Source: Neisseriaceae bacterium
GTDB taxonomy: Bacteria; Pseudomonadota; Gammaproteobacteria; Burkholderiales; Neisseriaceae
Length of the DNA: 8,758 nt
Direction of reading: 5' to 3'
Assembly (NCBI GenBank): GCA_017518785.1
Contig: JAFWUA010000039.1
Span: 1-8,758 of the forward strand
Made by a program: the position numbers and the translations under genes
Notes under the pieces: generated by a model
The model's database searches: none
Seen by the model: the letters and a program-made list of their open reading frames with translations, nothing else
Told to the model about the DNA's origin: nothing
Shown: positions 1 to 6,241 of the stretch, piece by piece
How the letters are laid out: every line of letters begins with the position of its first letter
Position numbering within the stretch: position 1 is the stretch's first letter

Positions 1-417
1 GACAGTGATTCCGATTCCGACAGTGATTCCGATTCCGACAGTGATTCCGATTCCGACAGTGATTCCGATTCCGACAGTGATTCCGATTCCGACAGTGATT
101 CCGATTCCGACAGTGATTCAGATTCCGATAGCGATTCCGACTCTGATAGCGATTCAGATTCCGATAGTGATTCAGATTCCGATAGCGATTCGGATTCCGA
201 TAGCGATTCGGATTCCGATAGTGATTCGGATTCCGATAGCGATTCGGATTCCGACAGCGATTCAGATTCCGATTCCGATAGCGATTCCGATTCCGATAGC
301 GATTCAGATTCCGATAGCGATTCAGATTCCGACAGCGATTCAGATTCCGATAGCGATTCAGATGCCGATAGCGATTCAGATGCCGATAGCGATTCAGATT
401 CCGATAGCGATTCAGAT
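1..417 (+). repeat. 18-bp minisatellite encoding an Asp-Ser (SD) tract
   Basis: The unit is GACAGTGATTCCGATTCC and variants, encoding DSDSDS. There are 22 full units, one partial unit (403-417) and an extra 6-bp GATTCC at 271-276. The first six units (1-108) are identical; those to the right differ, mostly at third codon positions (GAT/GAC, AGC/AGT, TCA/TCG/TCC). Every unit puts an AGY serine codon first and TCN codons second and third (one exception, at 127-144). The protein is strictly alternating Asp and Ser for 139 residues, apart from Ala at residues 122 and 128. All length changes are multiples of 6 bp, so the frame is kept. The array touches the window edge and probably continues left. 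Confidence 0.97.
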
Positions 418-3400
418 ATTACAAATGAAGGTATTACCGTAAAACTTCACGAAGATACCAATAAAGATGATGGTATTACCCAAAATGCTCAAATCGATGT
501 TGAGGGACTTAATGCCTCTGATGAATGGGCATATAAAATCAACGATGGTAATTGGATTACTGCTACTGCAACTCCTGGAATTAATATCATTAACGACATT
601 CATAGTGATAATGGTTACAACGATAACGATTACACGGTTCAAGTTACACGCATTAAAAATGGTGATCTGATTGATGGTCTTACACCAGTAGAATTAACAT
701 TCAGATTGGATACTAAAACTACTATTGAAATAACTGATGCCACCTACGATGAGTCTGCCGGAAACATTGTTATAAAAGGAAAAGGCGAAAAAGGTGCAAC
801 TGTTGAGCTTGCTATTGGAACACATAACAAAGAAGTCTTTACCATTGAAAATGATGATGGCTTATTTACTTTCTTCTACTCCATTGATCAAACAGGTTCT
901 GACCAAACATTTAATATCGCAGCCCAAATTACTGATATTGCAGGAAATACTGCGTCCACCAATAGCACGGTAACTGTTCCGGCAGACCCTATCCCGACCA
1001 TTGCAATGGTAGAAATTATTAATGGTATTGGAGATGATAATATAATCAATATTGAAGAAGCAGCTACTGGTAAAAACGCTACAATTAAAGTAGTGATGCA
1101 GGATAAACATGCATCTACTCCTACTTTCAAAATTGGCTCTATTGGTATTGATAATGCAAATGTTATCACAGATGCAGATGGCAAAACATTTACCATAACC
1201 GTTGCCACATCTGATTTAGCAAACTTAACCGATAAAAACGTTACAACAACTGTTAATGGTAAAACTTCAAATAGCATTATTTTAGATTACACAGTTGATT
1301 TAGTTGCACCAACTGTTGCAATTACCGATACAACTCACGATAAGTCTGCCGAAAAAGTAATAATTAACGGTACTGGCGAGGCTGGTGCATCGGTTGTAGT
1401 TAAATTTGATGGCACTGATTTGCCAGGGGTTACAGTGGGTAGCGATGGTAAGTTTACGGTTGAAAAAGAAAATATAAGTTCAACAACTTACGAACAAACC
1501 TTCCCAATTACAGCAACGATTACCGACACTGCCGGAAATAGTAGTTTTGTCAATGGTACTGCAATCGTTACAAAAGACTCTGCTTCTTCGTCATTTGTGA
1601 TTAAATCGGTGGATTTTGTTGATTATCTGTCTCTATTGGGTGATGACAATATCATAAATATTGAAGAATATAACAAGTCCCCCAATGCAATGGTACAATT
1701 TAAAGTAGTGTTAGAAAACACTCCCGACCATTCTGTAAGTGAAATCTCTTTCAAGCTTGGAAATGTTGTAGCAAGTAATAAAAATCGGGTTTCTTCTTCA
1801 AATCCAAATGAATATAGGTTTAATTTTACACTCAAAGAAATAGCTGATTTAGATGAAAGCGATAGAATACTTACTGCAACTATCAATAAGTCAGGACAAA
1901 CCACTTCTGCATCTATCGAAATTGATCATTATAGTGTTGACTTGATTGCACCTGAAATTACTCTAAACAATGATTTAACCGGTACAGTTAGCGAAAATGC
2001 AACAGTTAAACTTTATCTTCAATCCAATATTGGTACAGACGGTAAACCGCTACCTCATAGAGCAGCTATTGCAGAAATAAAACCAGATGATAGTGGCAAT
2101 TTTGATTTTGCATCTATTGCTAACAATCCCAAATATCAAGGTGAGACAATTATTGCAGTTGCAGAGGATATTGCCAAAAATATCGGTAGCAGTAATCCAT
2201 TTTTTGTACCATTAACACAAGATGTAGTCGATGGTATTAAATTAGAACTTAAAGACGATACTGGATATTCAAATACAGATTTTATTACAAACAATAATAT
2301 TGTTCATGTATCAGGAGTTGAAGGTAAAAAATGGGTTTACACAAATGGTTATAACACTCGGTGGAACAATGGAAGTGGCAATACCTTTGAAGCTTACAAT
2401 TCAGCAAATGGTTTAAGAACTGTAAAAGTAGCACTTGCAGATAGTGCTGGTAATCCGATTGCTGGAACAGAAAAAGAACTTACCTTTTACTATGATTCCA
2501 AGTCTCCCGATATTTATGATAATGAGACATATAAATATCAGCCTAAATATAAAATCAAAACAACCTATTCTGGTACTGATTTAAATGGCATAGCCAGCGG
2601 TGGAGAAGATTACAATGGCGATGGTGGTATGATATATAAGCTTGAACTTTATTATGCAAATGATATTGGTGCAAATGGCAAACCAATTAATGATGCCACT
2701 CCAATCGTATCAAAACAACATAACATTGCTGGTAACGGACCATCATCTGTACTAGGCTTCGAAATATTAGAATTTGATTTTAATGATTATTACAATACTA
2801 TTAAAAGCAAAGATATAGCTTTCTTACTTGAAGATGCAGCTGGCAATGTAAAAACTATAATATTGTCTGATGGTTGGTATGATTCTGAATTAATAAAACT
2901 TACCTTCAATGATATTGGTGGCATAAAAGACGGTATTACTTCTGATGGCACTATTACCATTAATGGATTAATTGCTGGTCAAAAATATCGTTGGTCAAAT
3001 GGTTATGAAAGTGGCACAGCAACCGCACAAGGAGATAGTAATGATAAATTTATGCTAAAAGACGGTGAAATAGTAGCAGCCCAAGATGTAAAAATTGAGT
3101 TGCTTGATAATGCTAATAATGTTGTTCGTACTGTTTCATTAACACATAACAAAGACTATGAATATTTGAAAGATTTAGATGGTGATACTATGCCTGATGT
3201 GCAGTATATATCACATCAATATAGCATCAACAATATGAAACTTTCACTTAGACCAAATGTATGGCTTATTGAATATTACAACGTGAGCAACGTTATGCAA
3301 TTCGCGAGTACTATTAAAATACTCCAAGCACAACACTACGATGGTCCTGGTAACTATAAGGCAGTGGAGTATCAATATGTATTTGATGCACCAATAGTAC

Positions 3401-4458
3401 CAGGAGAAAAATACGACCTTTATATCAACAACAAAATAGCAGGTAGATATTTATCTAGTACGGATAATCGCTATTATGATGGAGCGAATATTGCTCCCCC
3501 ATATAACAACAGAAACGCTGTATTAGATGATTCTCATATACTAAAAGGCTTATGGAATACATACGAAATAAGAATTAATGATAGCGAAAGTTTTACATTT
3601 AATCAAAGCAATCATAATCTTGCAACTCCTCAAGAGTACGAAAACATTGCCACACAAAGTATTGCAAATGGTATTGGTACTACCAAAGATGATATGGTTT
3701 ATGTTGCTGGTGATATTGGTGGCACCGATGCATCATCGGTGACAGTTTCTATGGGTGATGGCAACGATATCTTGGTAACTGATGCTAATATTAACGCAGG
3801 TACTCAAATCAATATGGCTTCTGGTAATGACTTCCTGTATGTTACACAAGAAATTAAAGGCTCAGAAACCGCAAATGTAAATATCAACATGAGCACTGGT
3901 GATGATCGTCTATTTATGATGGGAAATGTTAAATATGCCACTGTAAATATGGGTGATGGTAATGACGAAATAATCTTTAATACCTACAACTTTGATACAA
4001 ATACCACAATTAATGGTGGTGCAGGATACGACAGTATGGACTCAATAATTGGTGGCAATTTGGATATGAATGGTATTAGAGGATTTGAGAATATTGTTAT
4101 TGATGGCGATATTTCTCGTAGTAATAGCCTCTGTACCGTACAAAATCTCACCTTTGAAAATATTGTTGAAAATATAAATGCTAACTTTGTTAATGGCATA
4201 TTTAATCAGTCCCAAGCAGAAGCACAAGGCTTAAAGGCATTGCATTTGTCAGCAAATACAGGAGCATCAGCTGGTACCCCACTTGCTAAATTTACTTTAA
4301 GCGAAGAGTGGATACTTCAAGATGGTTATGAACCTCAAATAAGTAACTATCACCCAGATAATCACGCTTATCGGCAATACACCCACATAAGTAATATGGG
4401 TGATAACTACAACCCATACTACGACTTGTGGATTGATACCAATATCAACGTTCTCTAA
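1..4458 (+). CDS. Large SD-repeat, Ig-like and RTX-type surface protein (adhesin-like), 5' partial
   Basis: Frame 1 is open from the first base to TAA at 4456-4458, giving 1485 visible residues; the start codon lies left of the window. A TTG at 706 is only an internal Leu. Order of parts: Asp-Ser tract (residues 1-139); Ig-like modules of three recurring types (140-1050); a Tyr/Asn-rich part with no family I recognise (about 1065-1225); spaced RTX-like GDGND/GGAGYD repeats (1251-1345); an acidic C-terminus ending DTNINVL. I find a single Cys (residue 1378), no membrane helix and no LPXTG sorting signal. Together this suggests an exported, Ca-binding adhesin or biofilm protein of the BapA/LapA type, released or displayed by type I secretion; the ligand is unknown. 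No secretion genes are in the window. A terminator follows 17 bases after the stop. The architecture is clear; the adhesin role is inferred. Confidence 0.85.
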   Translation, partial: DSDSDSDSDSDSDSDSDSDSDSDSDSDSDSDSDSDSDSDSDSDSDSDSDSDSDSDSDSDSDSDSDSDSDSDSDSDSDSDSDSDSDSDSDSDSDSDSDSDSDSDSDSDSDSDSDSDSDSDSDADSDSDADSDSDSDSDSDITNEGITVKLHEDTNKDDGITQNAQIDVEGLNASDEWAYKINDGNWITATATPGINIINDIHSDNGYNDNDYTVQVTRIKNGDLIDGLTPVELTFRLDTKTTIEITDATYDESAGNIVIKGKGEKGATVELAIGTHNKEVFTIENDDGLFTFFYSIDQTGSDQTFNIAAQITDIAGNTASTNSTVTVPADPIPTIAMVEIINGIGDDNIINIEEAATGKNATIKVVMQDKHASTPTFKIGSIGIDNANVITDADGKTFTITVATSDLANLTDKNVTTTVNGKTSNSIILDYTVDLVAPTVAITDTTHDKSAEKVIINGTGEAGASVVVKFDGTDLPGVTVGSDGKFTVEKENISSTTYEQTFPITATITDTAGNSSFVNGTAIVTKDSASSSFVIKSVDFVDYLSLLGDDNIINIEEYNKSPNAMVQFKVVLENTPDHSVSEISFKLGNVVASNKNRVSSSNPNEYRFNFTLKEIADLDESDRILTATINKSGQTTSASIEIDHYSVDLIAPEITLNNDLTGTVSENATVKLYLQSNIGTDGKPLPHRAAIAEIKPDDSGNFDFASIANNPKYQGETIIAVAEDIAKNIGSSNPFFVPLTQDVVDGIKLELKDDTGYSNTDFITNNNIVHVSGVEGKKWVYTNGYNTRWNNGSGNTFEAYNSANGLRTVKVALADSAGNPIAGTEKELTFYYDSKSPDIYDNETYKYQPKYKIKTTYSGTDLNGIASGGEDYNGDGGMIYKLELYYANDIGANGKPINDATPIVSKQHNIAGNGPSSVLGFEILEFDFNDYYNTIKSKDIAFLLEDAAGNVKTIILSDGWYDSELIKLTFNDIGGIKDGITSDGTITINGLIAGQKYRWSNGYESGTATAQGDSNDKFMLKDGEIVAAQDVKIELLDNANNVVRTVSLTHNKDYEYLKDLDGDTMPDVQYISHQYSINNMKLSLRPNVWLIEYYNVSNVMQFASTIKILQAQHYDGPGNYKAVEYQYVFDAPIVPGEKYDLYINNKIAGRYLSSTDNRYYDGANIAPPYNNRNAVLDDSHILKGLWNTYEIRINDSESFTFNQSNHNLATPQEYENIATQSIANGIGTTKDDMVYVAGDIGGTDASSVTVSMGDGNDILVTDANINAGTQINMASGNDFLYVTQEIKGSETANVNINMSTGDDRLFMMGNVKYATVNMGDGNDEIIFNTYNFDTNTTINGGAGYDSMDSIIGGNLDMNGIRGFENIVIDGDISRSNSLCTVQNLTFENIVENINANFVNGIFNQSQAEAQGLKALHLSANTGASAGTPLAKFTLSEEWILQDGYEPQISNYHPDNHAYRQYTHISNMGDNYNPYYDLWIDTNINVL
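418..717 (+). other. Ig-like module, type C copy 1 (residues 140-239)
   Basis: This module follows the SD tract directly. It carries the pattern HEDTNKDDGIT, then IDVEGL, then WAYKINDGNW, which recurs at 2233-2500 (KDDTGYSNTDFIT, VHVSGV, WVYTNGYNTRW) and at 2890-3150 (FNDIGGIKDGIT, ITINGL, YRWSNGYESG). The layout of a DT...DGIT segment, a V-x-GL strand and an aromatic W/Y-containing hairpin is typical of Ig-like repeats in large RTX adhesins. It probably acts as a structural stalk module. Confidence 0.6.
752..763 (+). repeat. 12-mer AGTCTGCCGGAA, exact copy (candidate DNA uptake sequence)
   Basis: This exact copy lies inside the adhesin gene at the start of module A1. It is read in frame as gAG-TCT-GCC-GGA-Aac (E-S-A-G-N). 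Confidence 0.75.
977..988 (-). repeat. 12-mer copy with one mismatch, minus orientation
   Basis: TTCCGGCAGACC on the + strand is the reverse complement of the 12-mer with one mismatch at its first base. It lies at the junction of modules A1 and B1, coding V-P-A-D-P in the adhesin frame. Confidence 0.5.
1343..1354 (+). repeat. 12-mer copy with one mismatch
   Basis: AGTCTGCCGAAA differs from the 12-mer at one base. It lies at the start of module A2, the position homologous to the exact copy at 752 in A1, so shared ancestry of the modules may explain part of the match. A weaker 10-of-12 match (1526-1537, ACACTGCCGGAA) lies near the end of A2. Confidence 0.5.
2233..2500 (+). other. Ig-like module, type C copy 2 (residues 745-833)
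   Basis: This is the second copy of the type C pattern: KDDTGYSNTDFIT, then VHVSGV, then WVYTNGYNTRWNNGSG, ending with VALADSAGNPI and FYYDSKSPD, which begins the next module. It lies between the A3 module and the divergent A-like module. It is probably a structural repeat of the stalk. Confidence 0.6.
2890..3150 (+). other. Ig-like module, type C copy 3 (residues 964-1050)
   Basis: This is the third type C copy: FNDIGGIKDGITSDGTITINGL, interrupted here only as a description of its strands, then YRWSNGYESG and IELLDNANNVVRTV. It is the last recognisable Ig-like module. Downstream, a short acidic segment DLDGDTMPDVQ (3172-3204) resembles a single Ca-binding loop of the kind found between modules in secreted proteins; that resemblance is inferred. 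Confidence 0.55.
3205..3675 (+). other. Unassigned Tyr/Asn-rich domain (residues ~1069-1225)
   Basis: This stretch of about 157 residues has no module repeat and no family that I recognise. It is rich in Tyr, Asn and Ile, with segments such as WLIEYYNVSN, YQYVFDAP, KYDLYINNKIAGRY and YEIRINDSESF, suggesting beta strands. As the only non-repeated part between the Ig-like stalk and the RTX region, it is a candidate for a binding or capping domain. That is inference from position only. Confidence 0.4.
3751..4035 (+). other. Degenerate RTX-like Ca-binding repeats
   Basis: Five related segments are spaced about 20 to 25 residues apart: MGDGNDILV (from 3751), MASGNDFLY (3814), MSTGDDRLF (3889), MGDGNDEII (3949) and NGGAGYDSM (4012). 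They match the core of the RTX nonapeptide GGxGxDxUx loosely, but are separated by variable strands instead of being contiguous. Such repeats bind Ca outside the cell and occur near the C-terminus of type I secretion substrates. About 140 residues follow, as is usual for a region holding the secretion signal. Confidence 0.7.
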
Positions 4459-4474
4459 TATTGTGGCGTAAAAA

Positions 4475-4523
4475 TAAACCGAACTTGTTGTTGTGCTTAT
4501 AACCTACATCGAGTTCGGTTTTT
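4475..4523 (+). terminator. Rho-independent terminator of the adhesin gene
   Basis: AAACCGAACT (4476-4485) pairs with AGTTCGGTTT (4512-4521) and the stem can extend inward by a G-U and a G-C pair. The loop is about 22-26 bases. The stem runs into TTTTT (4519-4523). It lies 17 bases after the adhesin stop codon, in the right orientation. Confidence 0.8.
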
Positions 4524-4593
4524 GGTTGTTGATGTGTGTGATGGCACAACCAAAATTACTGATACACAAAGTGAATTTTCTAATCAATTATAA

Positions 4594-4641
4594 AAAAAGT
4601 CTGCCGGAAAAAGTTTTTATAATCTTTCCGGCAGACTTTTT
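4594..4641. terminator. Bidirectional terminator made of an inverted pair of the 12-mer
   Basis: Exact copies at 4598-4609 (+) and 4626-4637 (-) pair to form a 17-bp stem (4594-4610 with 4625-4641) around a 14-base loop. Flanking A and T runs give a T tract in both directions. It lies between the convergent adhesin and pgpA genes, 13 bases after the pgpA stop. In Neisseria, inverted DUS pairs commonly act as terminators in this setting. The rest of 4459-4654 holds no gene that I can support. Confidence 0.85.
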
Positions 4642-4654
4642 AATAATATACTTA

Positions 4655-5095
4655 CTACACAGCAAAACTAATTAAATACAAAATAGCCATACATAAAAAT
4701 CCGGCAATATAATCATCTAACATTACTCCCAAACCACCCTCTACTCTTTTATCAAACCAGTTAATTGGAAATGGTTTAAGAGCGTCAAAAAAACGAAACA
4801 AAGTAAAAGCAATTAACCACCATAACCATTCAAAAGGCACAATTCCTAAAATCATTATCATAGCACCAATTTCATCAAAAACAATGCCACCGTAATCGTG
4901 CACTCCCAACTTTTTTTCCGTATGATTACAGATAAAAACACCAATTGGAAATAAAACTATTCCCCAAATAATTAATGACCACACCGGAAAACCAAATATT
5001 AACCATAATAATGATAATGGAATTGCTACTAATGTTCCCACTGTACCAGGTGCCTTGGGGGATAATCCTGAACCAAAACCAAAAGCTAAAGACAT
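4655..5095 (-). CDS. pgpA: Phosphatidylglycerophosphatase A, 5' end probably frameshifted
   Basis: PgpA removes the phosphate from phosphatidylglycerophosphate to make phosphatidylglycerol at the inner membrane. The 146-residue frame shows GFGSGLSPKAPGTVGTL (residues 6-22), DYGGIVFDE (67-75), FDALKPFPINW (103-113) and GGLGVMLDDYIAG (120-132), all family hallmarks with the acidic residues expected at the active site, plus hydrophobic helices at about 24-52, 78-102 and 128-145. The ATG at 5095 is the first possible start in this frame (in-frame TAA at 5107-5105) but has no Shine-Dalgarno sequence. The preceding conserved segment is in another frame (see 5086-5133), so either the protein is about 14 residues short or one base is missing. 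It is the last gene of the cluster, 55 bases after thiL as read here. Confidence 0.85.
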   Translation of the reverse strand: MSLAFGFGSGLSPKAPGTVGTLVAIPLSLLWLIFGFPVWSLIIWGIVLFPIGVFICNHTEKKLGVHDYGGIVFDEIGAMIMILGIVPFEWLWWLIAFTLFRFFDALKPFPINWFDKRVEGGLGVMLDDYIAGFLCMAILYLISFAV

Positions 5096-5133
5096 ATTGG
5101 ATTTTTACATAACCATAAAAAATTCGGCTTCAT
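5086..5133 (-). pseudogene. pgpA: Detached N-terminal segment of pgpA in another frame
   Basis: ATG at 5133-5131 opens MKPNFLWLCKNPICL and stops at TAG 5088-5086. The end, NPICL, matches the conserved PgpA segment NPxHLLAxGFGSGLSP (E. coli has NPWHLLAVGFGSG, from memory). One extra T in the TTT run at about 5088-5090 would join it to LAFGFGSGLSP without a gap. GAGAA at 5141-5145 lies 7 bases before this ATG, and the ATG is 17 bases after the thiL stop, a normal operon spacing. This looks like the original start of pgpA; a sequencing error would give the same picture. Confidence 0.6.
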
Positions 5134-5150
5134 TACTAAATTCTCACATA

Positions 5151-6176
5151 TTATAAAAAATGATTAAACCCTGTGTAAATTTGTTTTATTTCATGACCAT
5201 TTTTATTATCAAATACTTTATATAAAAAATTACCGTCCCTATCTATAATTTTACCTATTTTTGCAACTTCAATATTGGCTATTTGTGATATACTTTTTAT
5301 GTGTTCTTCATTATCAGGTGCGGCAGTAAAAATTAATTCATAATCATCACCACCAGATAAAATCCATTGTTGATATTTATCAGATAACGACAAATCATAT
5401 AATGATGGAATCTTATTTATATCAATAATAGCAGATACATTAGAACTTTCTAAAATATGACTCAAATCCTGCAATAAACCATCGGAAATATCCAAAGCAC
5501 TATGGGCAATATTTAATAATGATACTCCCAATTTAACACGTGGTGTAGGACGCAATAATTTATCCAAACATATTGATATGGTATCTTGTGAAAAATTACA
5601 TATACTTTCCGGCAGACTTACTTTATTATCTAATATATATTTTAATCCACAAGATTTTTTTCTACATTGTTCTTCAAAATATAATCCAGCAGCAGCTAAT
5701 CCTATTTTTCCTGAAACCCAAATATCATCACCAACTTGTGCACCATTTCTTTTTAATGCTTGTCCTGATGGAGTTTGTCCAATAATTGTTATATTAAAAA
5801 CATAATCTCCTTTTACAGTATCTCCACCAATAAGTTTAATTGAATATTCTTCCAATGTTTGCAATAAAGATTTTTGAAATTTATTTAACCATAACTTATT
5901 TAATTCCGGCAGTGCTGATGATAATAAAATATATTTAGGAATAGCACCCATAGCAGCCATATCTGATACATTAACTGCTAAAATTTTATATGCTAAATCA
6001 TCTGCTGATATATCTGAAAAAAAATGTCTGCCAGCAACTAACATATCCGTAGAAATATGCCAATCAAAACCTTGTTGAGGTCTTAAAATAGCTGCATCAT
6101 CACCTATACCACATAGTAATTCACTATCTGGTTTATAATTTGGTAAATAATTTTTAATAAAAGAAAATTCGTCCAT
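5151..6176 (-). CDS. thiL: Thiamine-monophosphate kinase
   Basis: ThiL phosphorylates thiamine monophosphate with ATP to thiamine diphosphate, the last step of cofactor synthesis, in the cytosol. The 341-residue protein has the PurM/ThiL-family motifs in order: GIGDDAAI (23-30), STDMLV (42-47), NVSDMAAMGA (69-78), GGDT (117-120), DISDGL (229-234) and SGGDDYEL (274-281), so metal and nucleotide ligands are present. It is longer than E. coli ThiL (about 325); the extra residues, roughly 20, lie between AAAGL (161-165) and LLRPTPRV (207-214), and this insert contains an exact 12-mer. The N-terminus MDEFSFIKNYL fits the family, which supports ATG 6176, though I see no Shine-Dalgarno sequence upstream. 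thiL next to pgpA is a common proteobacterial pairing. Confidence 0.95.
   Translation of the reverse strand: MDEFSFIKNYLPNYKPDSELLCGIGDDAAILRPQQGFDWHISTDMLVAGRHFFSDISADDLAYKILAVNVSDMAAMGAIPKYILLSSALPELNKLWLNKFQKSLLQTLEEYSIKLIGGDTVKGDYVFNITIIGQTPSGQALKRNGAQVGDDIWVSGKIGLAAAGLYFEEQCRKKSCGLKYILDNKVSLPESICNFSQDTISICLDKLLRPTPRVKLGVSLLNIAHSALDISDGLLQDLSHILESSNVSAIIDINKIPSLYDLSLSDKYQQWILSGGDDYELIFTAAPDNEEHIKSISQIANIEVAKIGKIIDRDGNFLYKVFDNKNGHEIKQIYTGFNHFL
5607..5618 (-). repeat. 12-mer AGTCTGCCGGAA, exact copy inside thiL
   Basis: This copy is in the coding orientation of thiL and read as AGT-CTG-CCG-GAA (S-L-P-E, residues 187-190), inside an insert not found in E. coli ThiL. A partial match, TTCCGGCAG (9 of 12 bases), lies at 5904-5912 in the same gene. 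Confidence 0.75.
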
Positions 6177-6196
6177 ATTAGATTAATAAGTTTTTA

Positions 6197-6233
6197 AGTC
6201 TGCCGGAAAAGTATATTTATTTTCCGGCAGACT
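6197..6233. repeat. Hairpin from an inverted pair of the 12-mer between ylqF and thiL
   Basis: Exact copies at 6197-6208 (+) and 6222-6233 (-) form a 14-bp stem (6197-6210 with 6220-6233) and a 9-base loop. It lies 8 bases after the ylqF stop and 20 bases before the thiL ATG. On the minus strand only TT follows the stem directly, so it may be a weak terminator or attenuator. Confidence 0.75.
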
Positions 6234-6241
6234 ATTGGTGT

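Larger units (their letters stand above)
721..2205 (+). other. Alternating Ig-like modules A1-B1-A2-B2-A3 (residues 241-735)
   Basis: Two module types alternate. Type A (about 721-984, 1306-1575, 1948-2205) begins with ITDxTxDxSA or a similar segment, has GxGExGAxV in the first two copies, and ends with the Ig-like signature DxAGN (DIAGN, DTAGN; AEDIAKN in A3). Type B (about 988-1290 and 1591-1938) has the shared string GDDNIINIEE, followed by a strand rich in Lys/Val and a closing segment that leads into VDLxAP of the next A module. A divergent A-like copy follows at about 2503-2880, sharing LYxxxxIGxxGKP with A3. Pairwise divergence is high, so the duplications are old. The boundaries are by eye. 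Confidence 0.6.

Noticed and set aside
1..417. Tandem array as a possible CRISPR
   Set aside because: Units are directly adjacent with no unique spacers and are translated as part of a gene.
5..442. Open frame 2 across the repeat, reading as Ile-Pro/Ile-Ala dipeptides
   Set aside because: It is the out-of-frame reading of the SD minisatellite; frame 1 continues into the adhesin and is the real one.
706..708. TTG as the start of the large gene
   Set aside because: The frame is open with protein-like Ig-type sequence from base 1 through this codon, and there is no ribosome binding site.
888..1277. 129-residue minus-strand open frame inside the adhesin gene
   Set aside because: It is antisense to well-conserved Ig-like modules, with no ribosome binding site or recognisable product.
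3481..3497. Short imperfect palindrome GGAGC...GCTCC
   Set aside because: Five-base arms inside a coding region are expected by chance and have no T tract or partner site.
1..4458. Staphylococcal origin suggested by the SD tract
   Set aside because: No LPXTG signal, RTX-like C-terminus and neisserial-type neighbours argue against a Gram-positive source.
4493..4675. 60-residue + strand open frame
   Set aside because: It runs across the adhesin terminator and the 12-mer hairpin, and its sequence has no protein character.
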